Shown in pieces: positions 15,802 through 25,482 of a DNA stretch of 54,406 nt (position 1 is the first letter of the stretch; each line of letters opens with the position of its first letter). The stretch covers positions 1-54,406 of the forward strand of contig CAMBQQ010000009.1 in the NCBI GenBank assembly GCA_945870035.1, in the 5' to 3' direction. Below the pieces are notes generated by a model that was given only the letters and a program-made list of their open reading frames with translations, had not been told where the DNA came from and did not search any database. This DNA is from Rhizobium sp. Q54. GTDB taxonomy: Bacteria > Pseudomonadota > Alphaproteobacteria > Rhizobiales > Xanthobacteraceae. The translations under genes and the position numbers were made by a program.

Positions 15802-16562
15802 GCGTGCTCGAACTCCGTGCCCTCAGCAAATCCTTCGGCGGTGTCCATGCCGTGCGCGATGTCAGCTTCGCGATTGGCAAAGGCGAGTTCCTCGCCATGA
15901 TCGGGCCGAACGGCGCCGGCAAATCGACCTGCTTCAACATGATCAACGGCCAGCTCAAGCCCGACAGCGGCGAGATCCTGTGCGACGGCCGCAACATCGC
16001 AGGCCTTGCGCCGCGCGACATCTGGCGGCTCGGCGTCGGACGGACTTTTCAAGTGGCCGCGACCTTCGGCTCAATGACCGTGATCGAGAATGTGCAAATG
16101 GCGCTGATCTCGCACGGCCGCGAAATCTATCGCCTGTGGCGGCCGGCTGCGTCGCATCATCGCGCCCGCGCGCTGGAATTGCTGGCGCATGTCGGCATGG
16201 AAGCCGCCGCCGACCGGCCGAGCCGCGAGCTCGCCTATGGCGACGTCAAGCGCGTCGAACTGGCGATTGCGCTGGCCAACGATCCCAAACTTCTATTGAT
16301 GGACGAGCCGACCGCCGGCATGGGCACGAGCGAGCGCCATGGCCTGATCGAACTGGTGAAGCGGCTGGTGGTCGAGCGCGGTATTTCGGTGCTGTTCACC
16401 GAACATTCGATGGATGTGGTGTTCGCCTTCGCCGACCGCATCATTGTGCTGGCGCGCGGCCAGTTGATCGCCGACGGCGATGCCGCGACGATCCGCGACA
16501 ACCCGCAGGTGCGCGAGGTCTATTTCGGCACCGGCAAGACGTTCGCGGGAGCCTCTGCATGA
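15798..16562 (+). CDS. livG: HAAT ABC transporter ATP-binding protein LivG (operon 2)
   Basis: A 254-residue ATPase: Walker A GPNGAGKST, the degenerate LivG signature (LAYGDVKRVELAIAL), Walker B LLLMDEPTAG and the H-loop FTEHSMDVV. The ATG at 15798 overlaps the permease stop (ATGA) and has GGGAGGG before it; an upstream in-frame ATG at 15774 would sit well inside the permease gene. Pairs with the LivF that follows. Confidence 0.93.
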   Translation: MSVLELRALSKSFGGVHAVRDVSFAIGKGEFLAMIGPNGAGKSTCFNMINGQLKPDSGEILCDGRNIAGLAPRDIWRLGVGRTFQVAATFGSMTVIENVQMALISHGREIYRLWRPAASHHRARALELLAHVGMEAAADRPSRELAYGDVKRVELAIALANDPKLLLMDEPTAGMGTSERHGLIELVKRLVVERGISVLFTEHSMDVVFAFADRIIVLARGQLIADGDAATIRDNPQVREVYFGTGKTFAGASA

Positions 16563-17287
16563 GCAACGCCATGCTCTCCGTCGAAAGCTTGAGCGCCTGG
16601 TATGGCGCGGCGCGCATTCTGTACGATCTCTCGTTCGAGGTCGGCCGTGGCGAGGTCGTCGCTCTCATGGGCCGCAACGGCGCCGGCAAATCGACGACGA
16701 TGAAGGCGATCATGGGCCTGATCGCGCAGCGCCAGGGCAAGGTCGTCTTCAACGATGCCGACATCTCAAAGCTGGAGCCGTACCAGATCGCGCGGCGCGG
16801 CCTCGGCTTCACGCCGGAAGACCGCCGTATCTTTTCCGACCTGACAGTTCTGGAAAATCTCGACATCGGCCGCCAGCCGCCGCGTCAGTTTCCCGACGGT
16901 GCACCGGCGCCGCTGTGGACGCCGGAGCGGCTGTTCGCGCTGTTTCCCAATCTCGCCGAAATGCAGGACCGCCCCGGCGGCCGCATGAGCGGCGGCGAGC
17001 AGCAGATGCTGACCGTTGCGCGGACGCTCATGGGAAATCCGTTGCTGGTGCTGCTCGACGAGCCGTCGGAGGGCGTCGCGCCCTTGATCGTCGAACAGAT
17101 GGCCAACACCATCGTCGAGCTGAAGAAAGAGGGCCTGTCGATTCTGCTCTCCGAACAGAACATTCATTTCGCGCAACTGGTGTCGGACAGGGTTTATGTG
17201 CTGGAGAAGGGCCAAATCCAGTGGCACGGCACCATGGCGCAGCTTTCCGCCAGCCCCGACATTCAGCGCGCTTATCTGACCGTTTAA
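16559..17287 (+). CDS. livF: HAAT ABC transporter ATP-binding protein LivF (operon 2)
   Basis: A 242-residue ATPase: Walker A GRNGAGKST, signature MSGGEQQMLTVARTL, Walker B LVLLDEPSEG, then LLSEQNIHFA as is usual for LivF in place of the H-loop histidine. The ATG at 16559 overlaps the livG stop by 4 bases. It is followed after 68 bases by a MarR gene. Confidence 0.93.
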   Translation: MSNAMLSVESLSAWYGAARILYDLSFEVGRGEVVALMGRNGAGKSTTMKAIMGLIAQRQGKVVFNDADISKLEPYQIARRGLGFTPEDRRIFSDLTVLENLDIGRQPPRQFPDGAPAPLWTPERLFALFPNLAEMQDRPGGRMSGGEQQMLTVARTLMGNPLLVLLDEPSEGVAPLIVEQMANTIVELKKEGLSILLSEQNIHFAQLVSDRVYVLEKGQIQWHGTMAQLSASPDIQRAYLTV

Positions 17288-17355
17288 AACGCCGAAGGGG
17301 GCTTTCGTCCGCGCGCTTTCCCGGTCATGATTTGCCAAAGCGAAAAGGAATGGCA

Positions 17356-17817
17356 ATGCCGCGCGACAAGTTGAAGGTCATCGTGCCGCCGGGCGAACCG
17401 GGCGCGCAAGGCTATGTGCTCGACGAGCAGGTCGGCTTTCTGATGCGGGTTGCCGTGCAGCGGCATACCTCGATTTTCACCGCGCGCATGATCGAGGGAC
17501 TGACGCAGACGCAGTTCGCCGCGCTCGCCAAATTGTTCGAAGTCGGGCCCTGTTCGCAGAACCATCTCGGCCGGCTGATATTTCTCGACGCCGCGACGAT
17601 CAAGGGCGTGGTCGACCGTCTCGGCGTGCGCGGCTTCGTCACCGCGCTGGCCGATCCGAAGGACCGCCGCCGCCGCGCCGTGGCGTTGACAGAGCGCGGC
17701 CGTGAAGTGACCGAAGCGGCGATGGTTGTCGCCGCCGAGATCACCGCGGCGACCTTGGCGCCGCTGACGGTGCAGGAGCGGCACGCGGCGTGCGAACTGT
17801 TGAAGAAGTTGAGCTAG
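17356..17817 (+). CDS. MarR-family transcriptional regulator
   Basis: A 153-residue dimeric winged-helix DNA-binding protein. A helix-turn-helix and wing are visible in QTQFAALAKLFEVGPCSQNHLGRLIFLDAATIKGVV followed by LADPKDRRRRAVALTERG (about 50-120), the MarR family signature (DxRxxxxxLT). These proteins usually lose DNA binding when a phenolic or aromatic ligand binds. The ATG at 17356 has AAAGGA 6 bases upstream; an ATG 6 bases earlier abuts the site and is less likely. As last gene of HAAT operon 2 it probably controls that operon through the palindrome at 12329-12372 (inference). Confidence 0.85.
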   Translation: MPRDKLKVIVPPGEPGAQGYVLDEQVGFLMRVAVQRHTSIFTARMIEGLTQTQFAALAKLFEVGPCSQNHLGRLIFLDAATIKGVVDRLGVRGFVTALADPKDRRRRAVALTERGREVTEAAMVVAAEITAATLAPLTVQERHAACELLKKLS

Positions 17818-17854
17818 GTCAAGAGAAATCCAGAGGTCCAGCGCATGCGGCGCG

Positions 17855-17970
17855 CTCCCTCTCCCCTGGGGGGAGAGGGTTGGGGTGAGGGGGCAAGTGA
17901 CTCTCTTGAGTTCCTAACCCCTCACCCGGCACACTTCGTGTGCCGACCTCTCCCAATGGGAGAGGTGAAG
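17855..17970. repeat. Long nested inverted repeat (CTCCCC family), copy 3
   Basis: Outer arms CTCTCCC...GGGAGAGG (about 17858-17880 and 17948-17965) enclose GGGGTGAGGG and CCCTCACCC, plus a GGCACAC-TTC-GTGTGCC hairpin (17928-17944). Same plan as copies 1 and 2, less regular. It lies between two convergent genes, marR and the LigI-like gene, where it could end transcription from both sides. Confidence 0.75.
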
Positions 17971-17975
17971 AAGAA

Positions 17976-18809
17976 CTAATACCCGTACAGCTCCGCCGGG
18001 TTTTCGACCAATATCTTGTGCCGAGTCTTCTCGTCCGGCACCCAGTCGAGCAGCATGTCGAGCATCCAGGCATGCTGCGGCGTGCGTTCGCCGGCCATCG
18101 GGTGCGGCCAGTTGCTGGCCCACAGGCCGCGGTCGGGCGCGTGCTTCGCCAGGATTTTGGCGAGCTTGCCGACGTCGTCATAGAATGGCGGGCCGACCTT
18201 CGAGGTCTCGTAAGGCGCGGCGAGCTTGTACCAAACCTTGCCGGTGTCGATCAGGCGCAGCAGCGCCTTGAAGCCTTCGTGGTCGGGCTCGACCGGCTCG
18301 AGAAACTTGCCGACATGATCAATGGTGACAGTGGTCGGGATGCGCTTGAGCAGGGCCTCGAAGTCGCCGAGCAGGCGGCCGTCGGTCTGGAAGTTGACGG
18401 TCCAGCCGAACGGCGCGACCCGCGCCGCCATCGGCTCGAGCAATTCGATCGGCAACGGTGCGCCGGCCAACATGAAGAAGCGGATGCCGCGCACGCCAAG
18501 CTTGGTCAGGCGATCCAGCTCGGCGTCGGTGACGGTGTCGTCGACCACGACAATGCCGCGCGCGCCGGGCCCGATGTCGGCCATGGTCTTCAAGAGCAGC
18601 GAGTTGTCCTTGCCGTAGGCGGAGGCCTGCACGACGATGGTGCGGTCGATGCCGAGGCCTTCGCGCGCCACCAGATAATCGGCGAGCGAGGCCGGCGGCG
18701 GCAGCACCTTGGCTGTCTTGGCCGTCGGATAGCTGGCGTCATAGACGTGGATGTGACAGTCGCAGGAATTCGGCGGCGCTTTCAGCTTCGGCGCGCTCTG
18801 GTCGGTCAT
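17976..18809 (-). CDS. LigI-like amidohydrolase (2-pyrone-4,6-dicarboxylate lactonase family)
   Basis: A 277-residue TIM-barrel hydrolase. The HxH metal motif is CDCHIHV (His19, His21); further on come VVVQASAYGKDNS, TIDHVGKF and the terminal WASNWPHP with its acid/histidine position. This pattern fits the LigI group, which open lactones of aromatic-ring catabolism, and related sugar-lactone isomerases. GAAGGA precedes the ATG at 18809, which I prefer to an in-frame start at 18830. It is the last gene after a TRAP transporter, 25 bases beyond dctM, so it probably acts on the imported acid. Confidence 0.82.
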   Translation of the reverse strand: MTDQSAPKLKAPPNSCDCHIHVYDASYPTAKTAKVLPPPASLADYLVAREGLGIDRTIVVQASAYGKDNSLLLKTMADIGPGARGIVVVDDTVTDAELDRLTKLGVRGIRFFMLAGAPLPIELLEPMAARVAPFGWTVNFQTDGRLLGDFEALLKRIPTTVTIDHVGKFLEPVEPDHEGFKALLRLIDTGKVWYKLAAPYETSKVGPPFYDDVGKLAKILAKHAPDRGLWASNWPHPMAGERTPQHAWMLDMLLDWVPDEKTRHKILVENPAELYGY

Positions 18810-18834
18810 GGTCGGTCCTTCGTAAAGCAAGGCG

Positions 18835-20175
18835 TCAGGGGCAGATATAGCCCGCGCCGCTCGGATTCTTGAAGCATCCGACCGATTCCGGCAACAGGTG
18901 CTTGGGCAGCCACAGCACCACTTCCGGGAAGAAGATGCAGAACGCGATGGCGGTGAAGAAGATAATGTAGATCGGCAACGAGGCGAACATCGCCTTGCTG
19001 AACTTCACGCCGATGAATTTCGACGCCATCAGCAGGCACAGCCCGTAGGGCGGGGTGATCAGGCCGAAGGCCAAGGTCACGATGATGACGACGCCCATGT
19101 GCACAGGGTTGATATCGGCGCTGACCGTCAGGTCAGTAATGATCGGCATGAAGATGATGATCGCTGGAATTGCGTCGATGAAGTCGCCGACGACAATGAA
19201 CAGCACCACCAGCAGCAGCATGATCATGAACGGGTCGCCGCCCGCGGTATTGGAAATCCAGCCCGATACAACGGCCGGGCCGCGCAAATAGGCCAGCATC
19301 CAGCCGAACATCGAGGCCGCGCCAATGGTGATCAGCGGGATCGAATACAAAAGCCCGGTCATCGCCATGTCGCGCGGCAGGTTGACCAGATGCGCGCGGT
19401 TCAGAACGGGAATGGCGAAAAAGACGATATAGGCGACGGCGATGACGCCGGCCTCGGTCGGTGTGAACTGGCCGGTGAGAATGCCGCCCATGATGATGAC
19501 CGGGATCACCAGCGGGATGGCGGCTTCGCGTGTCGCGGCGGTGAACTGGCCGAAGGTGGCGCGCTTGTGCTTGAAGCCGACCGGCCCGAAGAAATAGCTA
19601 TAGATCATCAGCCCGATGCCGACGAGCACACCGGGCACCACGCCGCCGAGAAACAAGCCGCCGATCGAGACATTGCCAGTGGCGCCATAGACCACGGCCA
19701 TGATGCTCGGCGGAATAAGATTGGCCATGGTCGCGGCCGAGGCGATCAGCGCCGCCGTGAAAGCGAGGTCGTAGCCCTCGCGCTTCATTTCCGGTCCGAG
19801 CGTGCGCGTCAGCACCGCGACGTCGGCCGCCGACGAACCGGAAATGCCGGCGAAGAACATGCTGAACAAGGTCACCACCTGGGCGAGACCGCCGCGGAAA
19901 TGGCCGACCATGGTCTGCGACAGGCGGATCATGCGCGCGGTGACGTTCGCCGACGTCATCAGGTCGCCGACCAGGAGGAAGAACGGAATGGCCAGCAGCG
20001 CCTCGGTGTCCATGCCGTTGAACAGCTGCGCCATCATCGAGGCGATGCTGACGGAGGTGAACGCCGTCACCACCAGCACCGAGCCGATCAGCGCGAACGC
20101 CACTGGAACGCCCATATAGCCGAGAAACAGGAACAGAAATCCCATCAAGAAGATCAGCGCGCCATTGGTTGTCAC
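18835..20175 (-). CDS. dctM: TRAP transporter large permease, DctM
   Basis: A 446-residue inner-membrane protein with about twelve hydrophobic segments. DctM hallmarks: MGFLFLFLGYMGVPVAFAL at the N-terminus, ISGSSAADVAVL (about 110-125), NLIPPSIMAVVYG and FTPTEAGVIAV. It forms the sodium-driven channel of the TRAP complex with DctQ. The start is a GTG at 20175 that overlaps the dctQ stop (GTGA). Confidence 0.93.
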   Translation of the reverse strand: MTTNGALIFLMGFLFLFLGYMGVPVAFALIGSVLVVTAFTSVSIASMMAQLFNGMDTEALLAIPFFLLVGDLMTSANVTARMIRLSQTMVGHFRGGLAQVVTLFSMFFAGISGSSAADVAVLTRTLGPEMKREGYDLAFTAALIASAATMANLIPPSIMAVVYGATGNVSIGGLFLGGVVPGVLVGIGLMIYSYFFGPVGFKHKRATFGQFTAATREAAIPLVIPVIIMGGILTGQFTPTEAGVIAVAYIVFFAIPVLNRAHLVNLPRDMAMTGLLYSIPLITIGAASMFGWMLAYLRGPAVVSGWISNTAGGDPFMIMLLLVVLFIVVGDFIDAIPAIIIFMPIITDLTVSADINPVHMGVVIIVTLAFGLITPPYGLCLLMASKFIGVKFSKAMFASLPIYIIFFTAIAFCIFFPEVVLWLPKHLLPESVGCFKNPSGAGYICP

Positions 20176-20738
20176 AGCACTTCGCTCCCGAGGCTCTCAT
20201 GATGCGGCGCGCTTTTCGGGGCGGCAAAGCCGTTCTTCCAGCCATTGACCATTTGTTCGATCGTGAAGATGGCGACCAGCAGGCCGCACAGCGGAATGGC
20301 GGCATAGAAGCTGGCGAGCGGCGTCATCGACGGCATGCGCAGGCTCTTGAAGCCGTCAAGGAAATTGAGATAGCCGAAATAGATCATGCAGATCGCGACG
20401 GCGAGCACGACCATGCGGTTGAAGATTTCGAAGAACAGGCGGCGGTTGCCGGTCAGCGATTCCGCGAGCACGGCAAGATAAAGGTGGTCGTTGCGGCGGG
20501 TCGCCGCGGCGACGCCGATGAAGATGCCGTAGATGAAGAACGTCATCGTCACTTCCTGGAGCCACAGCCAGGGATGGCCGATGGTGCGGGTGACGACGTC
20601 GCACATGACCAGGATGCAGAAGCCGGTGATGGCGATGCCGCACAACACCATCAAGACCTGTTCGAGCAGGTCGAGCGCCGGCCATTTCAGATGGCGCTGC
20701 TCCGCCAAGACCAGCCCATTGAATTTGCGCATGCGCAT
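20172..20738 (-). CDS. dctQ: TRAP transporter small permease, DctQ
   Basis: A 188-residue inner-membrane protein with four hydrophobic segments; the typical DctQ elements are CDVVTRTIGHPWLWLQEVTM and FIGVAAATRRNDHL (about 55-95). The start is uncertain: ATG codons at 20738 and 20732 are both in frame, with only a weak GAAAGAA site; a TTG further upstream (20765) is less likely. A strong hairpin separates it from dctP. Confidence 0.88.
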   Translation of the reverse strand: MRMRKFNGLVLAEQRHLKWPALDLLEQVLMVLCGIAITGFCILVMCDVVTRTIGHPWLWLQEVTMTFFIYGIFIGVAAATRRNDHLYLAVLAESLTGNRRLFFEIFNRMVVLAVAICMIYFGYLNFLDGFKSLRMPSMTPLASFYAAIPLCGLLVAIFTIEQMVNGWKNGFAAPKSAPHHESLGSEVL

Positions 20739-20776
20739 TTCTTTCGTGTCGGCCAGGCCAGGCAACCAGGAAGGAA

Positions 20777-20808
20777 CGAGGCGGGAAGGCGATTGCCTCC
20801 CCGCCTCG
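20777..20808 (-). terminator. Stem-loop between dctP and dctQ, probable attenuator
   Basis: CGAGGCGGG (20777-20785) pairs with CCCGCCTCG (20800-20808), and inner bases AGGC/GCCT continue the stem around a GATT loop. There is no T-run, so it is more likely a stabiliser of dctP mRNA or a partial block than a full terminator. It lies in the 82-base gap between the binding-protein gene and the permease genes. Confidence 0.6.
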
Positions 20809-20820
20809 CCGAGGCTCAGT

Positions 20821-21828
20821 CTACTTGACGTTGCGGACCAGTTCGAGAACCTTCACGGCGTGCGGGCCGAGATCCTTGGCCAGATTGTCCTGGATCGGCT
20901 TGCTGATCGCGGAAAAGCCGCTCTTGTCGACGGTCTTGATGACCTTGACGCCGATCTTTTCGAGCTTGGCCAACGCCTCGTGCTCGAGGCGGAACGCTTC
21001 GGTCGGCTCTTTCTGGCTGACTTCGTCGGCGGCGGCCTGCACCCACTTCTTCTGGTCGGCGGAAAGGCTCGACCACACCTTGTCGCTGACGAACAGCACC
21101 GAGGCATTGGCCTCGTGTTCGGTGAGCGACAGCACGGGCGCCACTTCATAGTGCTTGTTGATCAGGTAGTTGTTGATGCCGTTCTCGGCCATGTCGACGA
21201 CGCCGGTTTGCAGTGAGGTATAGACCTCGCCGAACGGCATGTGCACGACCTGTGAACCATAGGCCGGGAACAAGGTATCCTCGGTGACGGTGGCCTGGAC
21301 GCGGATCTTCAGGCCCTTGATGTCGGCAACTTTTTCGACGCCCTTCTTGCCGTACATGTGGCGCAGGCCCTGCGAGCCGAGGCCGATCATGTGCGCGCCC
21401 TTCATCTTGGCGGCGTACAATTCCTTCATCGCCGCGATGACGGTCGGGTCGCCCAGCACCTTGATGTTGTGCTTTTCGTCGCGGAAGATGAAGTGCAGCG
21501 AGAAGACGCCGGACTCCGGCTGCGCCGTCGAGGCGTTGGCAGTCGACATCAGCACGAAGTCGATGTCGCCGGTCTGCACCTTCTGCAAGGTCTGCGCTTC
21601 GGTGCCGAGCTGGGCGCCGGGATACTGGTTGATCGACAGCGTGCCCTTGCTCAGTTCCATCAGCTTTTTATTGAACATTTCGGCGCCGACGCCGTAGCCG
21701 CTGGTCTTGGGCTGGTCGTAGGCGAAGGAGAAGGCGCGATTTTGCGCCAGCGCCGCGGTCGATGACAGCGCCAGCGCGACGCCAAGCAGAATGCCGCGCG
21801 AAAGCGGCAGATACCGTGAAACGGACAT
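20821..21828 (-). CDS. dctP: TRAP transporter substrate-binding protein, DctP
   Basis: A 335-residue periplasmic binding protein. A signal peptide of about 29 residues (ends AALAQ) is followed by RAFSFAYDQPKTSGYGVGAEMFNKKLMELS. DctP signature elements include PGAQLGTEAQTLQKVQTGDIDF (about 75-95), the conserved arginine segment LKIRVQ near residue 165 that holds the carboxylate of ligands, and PFGEVYTSLQTGVVDMAENG. GGGAGGA 4 bases before the ATG fixes the start at 21828. Ligand probably a carboxylic acid. Confidence 0.93.
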   Translation of the reverse strand: MSVSRYLPLSRGILLGVALALSSTAALAQNRAFSFAYDQPKTSGYGVGAEMFNKKLMELSKGTLSINQYPGAQLGTEAQTLQKVQTGDIDFVLMSTANASTAQPESGVFSLHFIFRDEKHNIKVLGDPTVIAAMKELYAAKMKGAHMIGLGSQGLRHMYGKKGVEKVADIKGLKIRVQATVTEDTLFPAYGSQVVHMPFGEVYTSLQTGVVDMAENGINNYLINKHYEVAPVLSLTEHEANASVLFVSDKVWSSLSADQKKWVQAAADEVSQKEPTEAFRLEHEALAKLEKIGVKVIKTVDKSGFSAISKPIQDNLAKDLGPHAVKVLELVRNVK

Positions 21829-21897
21829 TATATCCTCCCGTGTGTTTTGCCGCTGTTGTCGGCTCTTTTTTGCCCGCCTTTCGAGGCGCGGCGCGGC

Positions 21898-21926
21898 ATT
21901 ATCGCCCAGTCCGAATTTGTTCACAA
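21898..21926 (-). promoter_or_regulatory. Candidate promoter of the dctPQM operon
   Basis: On the minus strand: -35 TTGTGA (21921-21926), 17-base spacer, -10 GATAAT (21898-21903). The -10 matches five of six positions. The operator-like palindrome starts at the very next base upstream. Confidence 0.55.
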
Positions 21927-21949
21927 GATAGTTTTTAAGATTGTATACT
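21920..21949 (+). promoter_or_regulatory. Candidate promoter of the GntR regulator gene
   Basis: On the plus strand: -35 TTCACA (21920-21925), 18-base spacer, -10 TATACT (21944-21949), each five of six. The -10 is inside the palindrome TTGTATACTA, so a protein bound there would block it: a sign of autoregulation. Confidence 0.5.
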
Positions 21950-21952
21950 ATC
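21927..21952. promoter_or_regulatory. GntR/FCD-type operator candidate in the dctP-gntR intergenic region
   Basis: TTGTATACTA (21941-21950) is built on the self-complementary GTATAC, the core of operators known for FCD-type GntR regulators. A second symmetry, GATAGT (21927-21932) with ACTATC (21947-21952), overlaps it. The site touches the gntR -10 and abuts the dctP -35. A near-copy, TTGTATGCTA, lies at 28735-28744 over the promoter of the molybdenum hydroxylase operon. Confidence 0.55.
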
Positions 21953-21976
21953 GGGACGGGTGGCAATTTAAGCCCC

Positions 21977-22723
21977 ATGGCGACGTCGAAAGCATCGAGA
22001 AAGCCGGCCGCGCGCAAGGAAGCGGCAAAAGCCGCTGCCGACGCCCCGGCAGGGCCGGATCATGCGCGCGAGCCATCGGTCGTCAGCCGCATCACCCGGA
22101 AGCTGGAAGAAGACATCGTGCTCGGCCGCCGCCATCCGCGCGAACGCCTGGTCGAGCAGGACTTGTGCGAGAATTTCAACACCCATCGCGGCGACGTCCG
22201 GCTGGCTTTGTTCGAGCTTGAGAAGAAGGGCATCGTCCAGCGCATCCCCAATCGCGGCGCCATCGTGCGCGACCTCTCGCCCGGCGAGGTGACCGAGATC
22301 TACGGCGTGCGCGAAGAGCTCGAGGTGATGGCGGTGCGCATCCTGCCGTTCCCGGTGCCGAAGGACGACATCGAGCGGCTTGAGGCGCTGCAGGCCGAGC
22401 ACAGCAGAGCGGTCGATGCCGGCGATCTGCTCGGCGTGTACTACAGCAACGTGCATTTCCACCGCGCGCTGTTCGGCCTGTGCGGCAATCGCTGCCTGAT
22501 CGAGACCATCGAGCAACTGGCGCAAAAGGTGTCCGGCATCCGCTCATACGCCCACGCCAATCCGGCGGCGCTGAACGCCACGCGCCGCGACCATGTCGAG
22601 ATGATCGAGGCGCTGCGCCATTCGCGCCGCGACGACCTGATTGCGCTAACGCGGCGTCATCTCAAGCCGGCGGCGCAGGCCTATATCCGCGCCTATCGGC
22701 AGCGCTTCGGCGACAATGTCTGA
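21977..22723 (+). CDS. GntR-family regulator with FCD ligand domain
   Basis: A 248-residue regulator. An N-terminal basic tail of about 30 residues (Lys/Ala/Arg rich) precedes a winged helix (SRITRKLEEDIVLGRRHPRERLVEQDLCENFNTHRGDVRLAL, about 37-78, then IVQRIPNRGAIVRDLS), and a C-terminal all-helical FCD domain carries the histidine-rich metal/ligand pocket (VHFHRALFGLCGN; RRDHVEMI). FCD proteins sense organic acids. The ATG at 21977 is taken because upstream in-frame codons overlap the promoter. It is divergent from dctP and probably represses the TRAP operon and itself; it may also act on the hydroxylase operon. Confidence 0.88.
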   Translation: MATSKASRKPAARKEAAKAAADAPAGPDHAREPSVVSRITRKLEEDIVLGRRHPRERLVEQDLCENFNTHRGDVRLALFELEKKGIVQRIPNRGAIVRDLSPGEVTEIYGVREELEVMAVRILPFPVPKDDIERLEALQAEHSRAVDAGDLLGVYYSNVHFHRALFGLCGNRCLIETIEQLAQKVSGIRSYAHANPAALNATRRDHVEMIEALRHSRRDDLIALTRRHLKPAAQAYIRAYRQRFGDNV

Positions 22724-22726
22724 GCG

Positions 22727-25002
22727 TTAGCGCAAACCGGTTTTTTTCAGGATTGATTTGAGCCGCTGCGGCGTCACCGGCAGTTCGGCGATCGTGCCCG
22801 GTCTTTGCAGCGCGTCGTCGATTGCCGCGGCGATGACCGCGCCGACCGGATTAGCGCCGCCTTCGCCGGCGCCTTTCAGGCCCATCGGATTGAGCGGGCT
22901 CGGCGCGTCCTCGGTGATGAGGATCGACATTTGCGGCACTTCGCGCGATGTCGGCATCAGGTAGTCGGCAAAGGTGACGGACAGCGGCTCGCCATTGTCG
23001 TCATAGACGAACTCCTCGAGCAGCGCGCCGCCGAGACCTTGCGCCAGCCCGCCGGCAATTTGCGATTCGACCAGCCGCGGATTGACGGCCTTGCCGATGT
23101 CATAGCCGATGACATAGCGCTCGATGGCAACGCCGCCGGTGTCGCTGTCGATTTTCACGGCGGCGACATGCACGCCGTAAGGATAAACCATGTGCGACGA
23201 AAGGAAGGTGTCCTCGGCGGATAGATCTCCGGGCCGGGCTTGCGCCAGCTCGGTGAGCGTCATCGACGGGCCGGTGTTGTCGCGGCGGACGATCTCGCCA
23301 TTGATGATATCGAGCGCGGCGGCATCGGTTTGCATCAGTTCGGCGGCGAGGCGCAAAACCTTGCCGCGCAGTTTCACCGAAGCGAGGCGGGTGGCTTCGC
23401 CGCACATCACGGTGACTCTTGAGGCAAATGCGCCGGCGCCCTGGTCGATGCGGTCGGTCTGGCCGTGCACGACATTGATCGTCGCATAGTCGACGCCGAG
23501 CGCGTCGGCGGCGATCTGCGCCATCGCGGTTTCGACGCCCTGGCCGATGGAGGCGACGCCGGTGACAACCTCGACCTTGCCGTCGTTTTTGATTTCGACG
23601 CGCACGGTGTCGGACGGGCCCAGCCCGCTCTTCTCGACGAACATGGCGACGCCGGCGCCGACCATTTCGCCGGCAGCCCGGCGCTTCTTCAGACTTGCTT
23701 GCAACGCAGGCCAGCCGGCGCGTTCAAGTGTCTTGTCTAGCAGCAGCGCGTAGTCGCCGGAATCGTAGACAATATGCGTGCCGAGCGTTTCAAGATGCAG
23801 GTCGTAGGGCATCGCGCTCTTGGCGATCAGGTTGCGGCGGCGGATTTCGACGCCATCGATGCCGACTTTGGCGGCAATGGCATCCAGCACCCGCTCGCGC
23901 ACGAAGCTTGATTCATAGCGTCCCGGCGCGCGATAGGTGCCGCACGGCGTCTTGTTGGTGAGACGGATGTGGCCGGCGACACGATAGGCCGGCACGCGAT
24001 ACGGGCCCGGCAGCATGGCGGCGGCGAGATCTGGCACGGTGGCGGCATGCGTGCGCATGTAGGCACCGTTGTCGTGATAGAATTTGTCATCGATGGCCAG
24101 GATATGGCCGGCGGCATCGATAGCGGCGCGAATATTGTGCTGCTGCTGGCGGGAATGGTTGGCGGCGATCAGATGCTCGCGGCGGTCCTCGATCCATTTG
24201 ACCGGCTTTTTGAAGTGCAAGGCGGCGGCGCAAACCAGCACGTCTTCTGGATAGATTTCGCCGCGAATGCCGAAACCGCCGCCGACATGGCCTTCAAGCA
24301 AATGCATGTTGGTGCGGCTGCGGCCGATCATCTTTGCGATGTGATCGCGATTCCACCACGGTACCTTGGCGGCGCCGTGCATTTCGAGAATGTCGCGTGC
24401 CTCGTCGTAACGGGCGATTGCGCCGCGCGTTTCCAGCGGCACGCCGGAATGGCGGCCGATCGAAAGCTCCAGCGTGACGATCGCATGCGCGGCGTTGAAC
24501 GCGGCGTCGACATCGCCATAGGATTTGCGGATGATGCTCGGCTCGGTGGCGCGCTCGGCATCGAATGGGCCGGTATCGCCGGAGGCGTGCATCACCGGCG
24601 CGAGCGTTTCGATGTTCAATTCGACCAGTTCGGCAGCGTCTTCGGCGATATAGGGATCGGCGGCGAAGACGACGGCGACCGGCTCTCCGACATAACGCAC
24701 ATAATCGTTCGCCAATATCGGTTGCCGGTAGGGCTCCAGTTCGACCAGCCCGGTGAGGCGAAACGGGATCGGCGGGATGTGCGCGACATTGTCACGCGTC
24801 CATACGGCGTGGACGCCGGGCAACGTCAGCGCCGCCGCGGCATTGATGCCTTGCAGCTTCCCATGCGCGACCGGCGAGCGGACCACGCGCATGTGCCATT
24901 GACCGGGGAAGGAGATATCAGCGGCGAAGCGGCCCTGGCCGAGCAATAGAGGACGGTCTTCGAGACGCGGAACGGAGCGGCCGACGAATTTGGCAGGGGC
25001 GG

Positions 25003-25006
<4 letters not shown>
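22727..25006 (-). CDS. Molybdenum hydroxylase large subunit (second copy in operon)
   Basis: A 759-residue molybdopterin-binding subunit of the xanthine dehydrogenase/aldehyde oxidase family. Features: the N-terminal RLEDRPLLLGQGRFAAD opening, GGGFGIRGE (about 245), the substrate-side TYRAPGRYE loop (about 350; not the VAYRCSFR loop of true CO dehydrogenase), and the active-site glutamate motif GAGEGGANPVGAV near the end. It hydroxylates a heterocycle or aldehyde next to a ring nitrogen or carbonyl; the substrate is unknown. Its ATG overlaps the stop of the 2Fe-2S gene. Its own stop is 3 bases from the end of the convergent gntR gene. Confidence 0.9.

Positions 25007-25478
<472 letters not shown>

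Positions 25479-25482
<4 letters not shown>

Noticed and set aside
13738-17970. Possible CRISPR array from the recurring CTCCCC repeats
   Set aside because: Copies are kilobases apart, palindromic and variable, with no regular spacers and no cas genes.
21941-21976. Earlier in-frame TTG start for the GntR regulator
   Set aside because: It lies within the operator and -10 region; the ATG at 21977 leaves room for a leader and fits the family.
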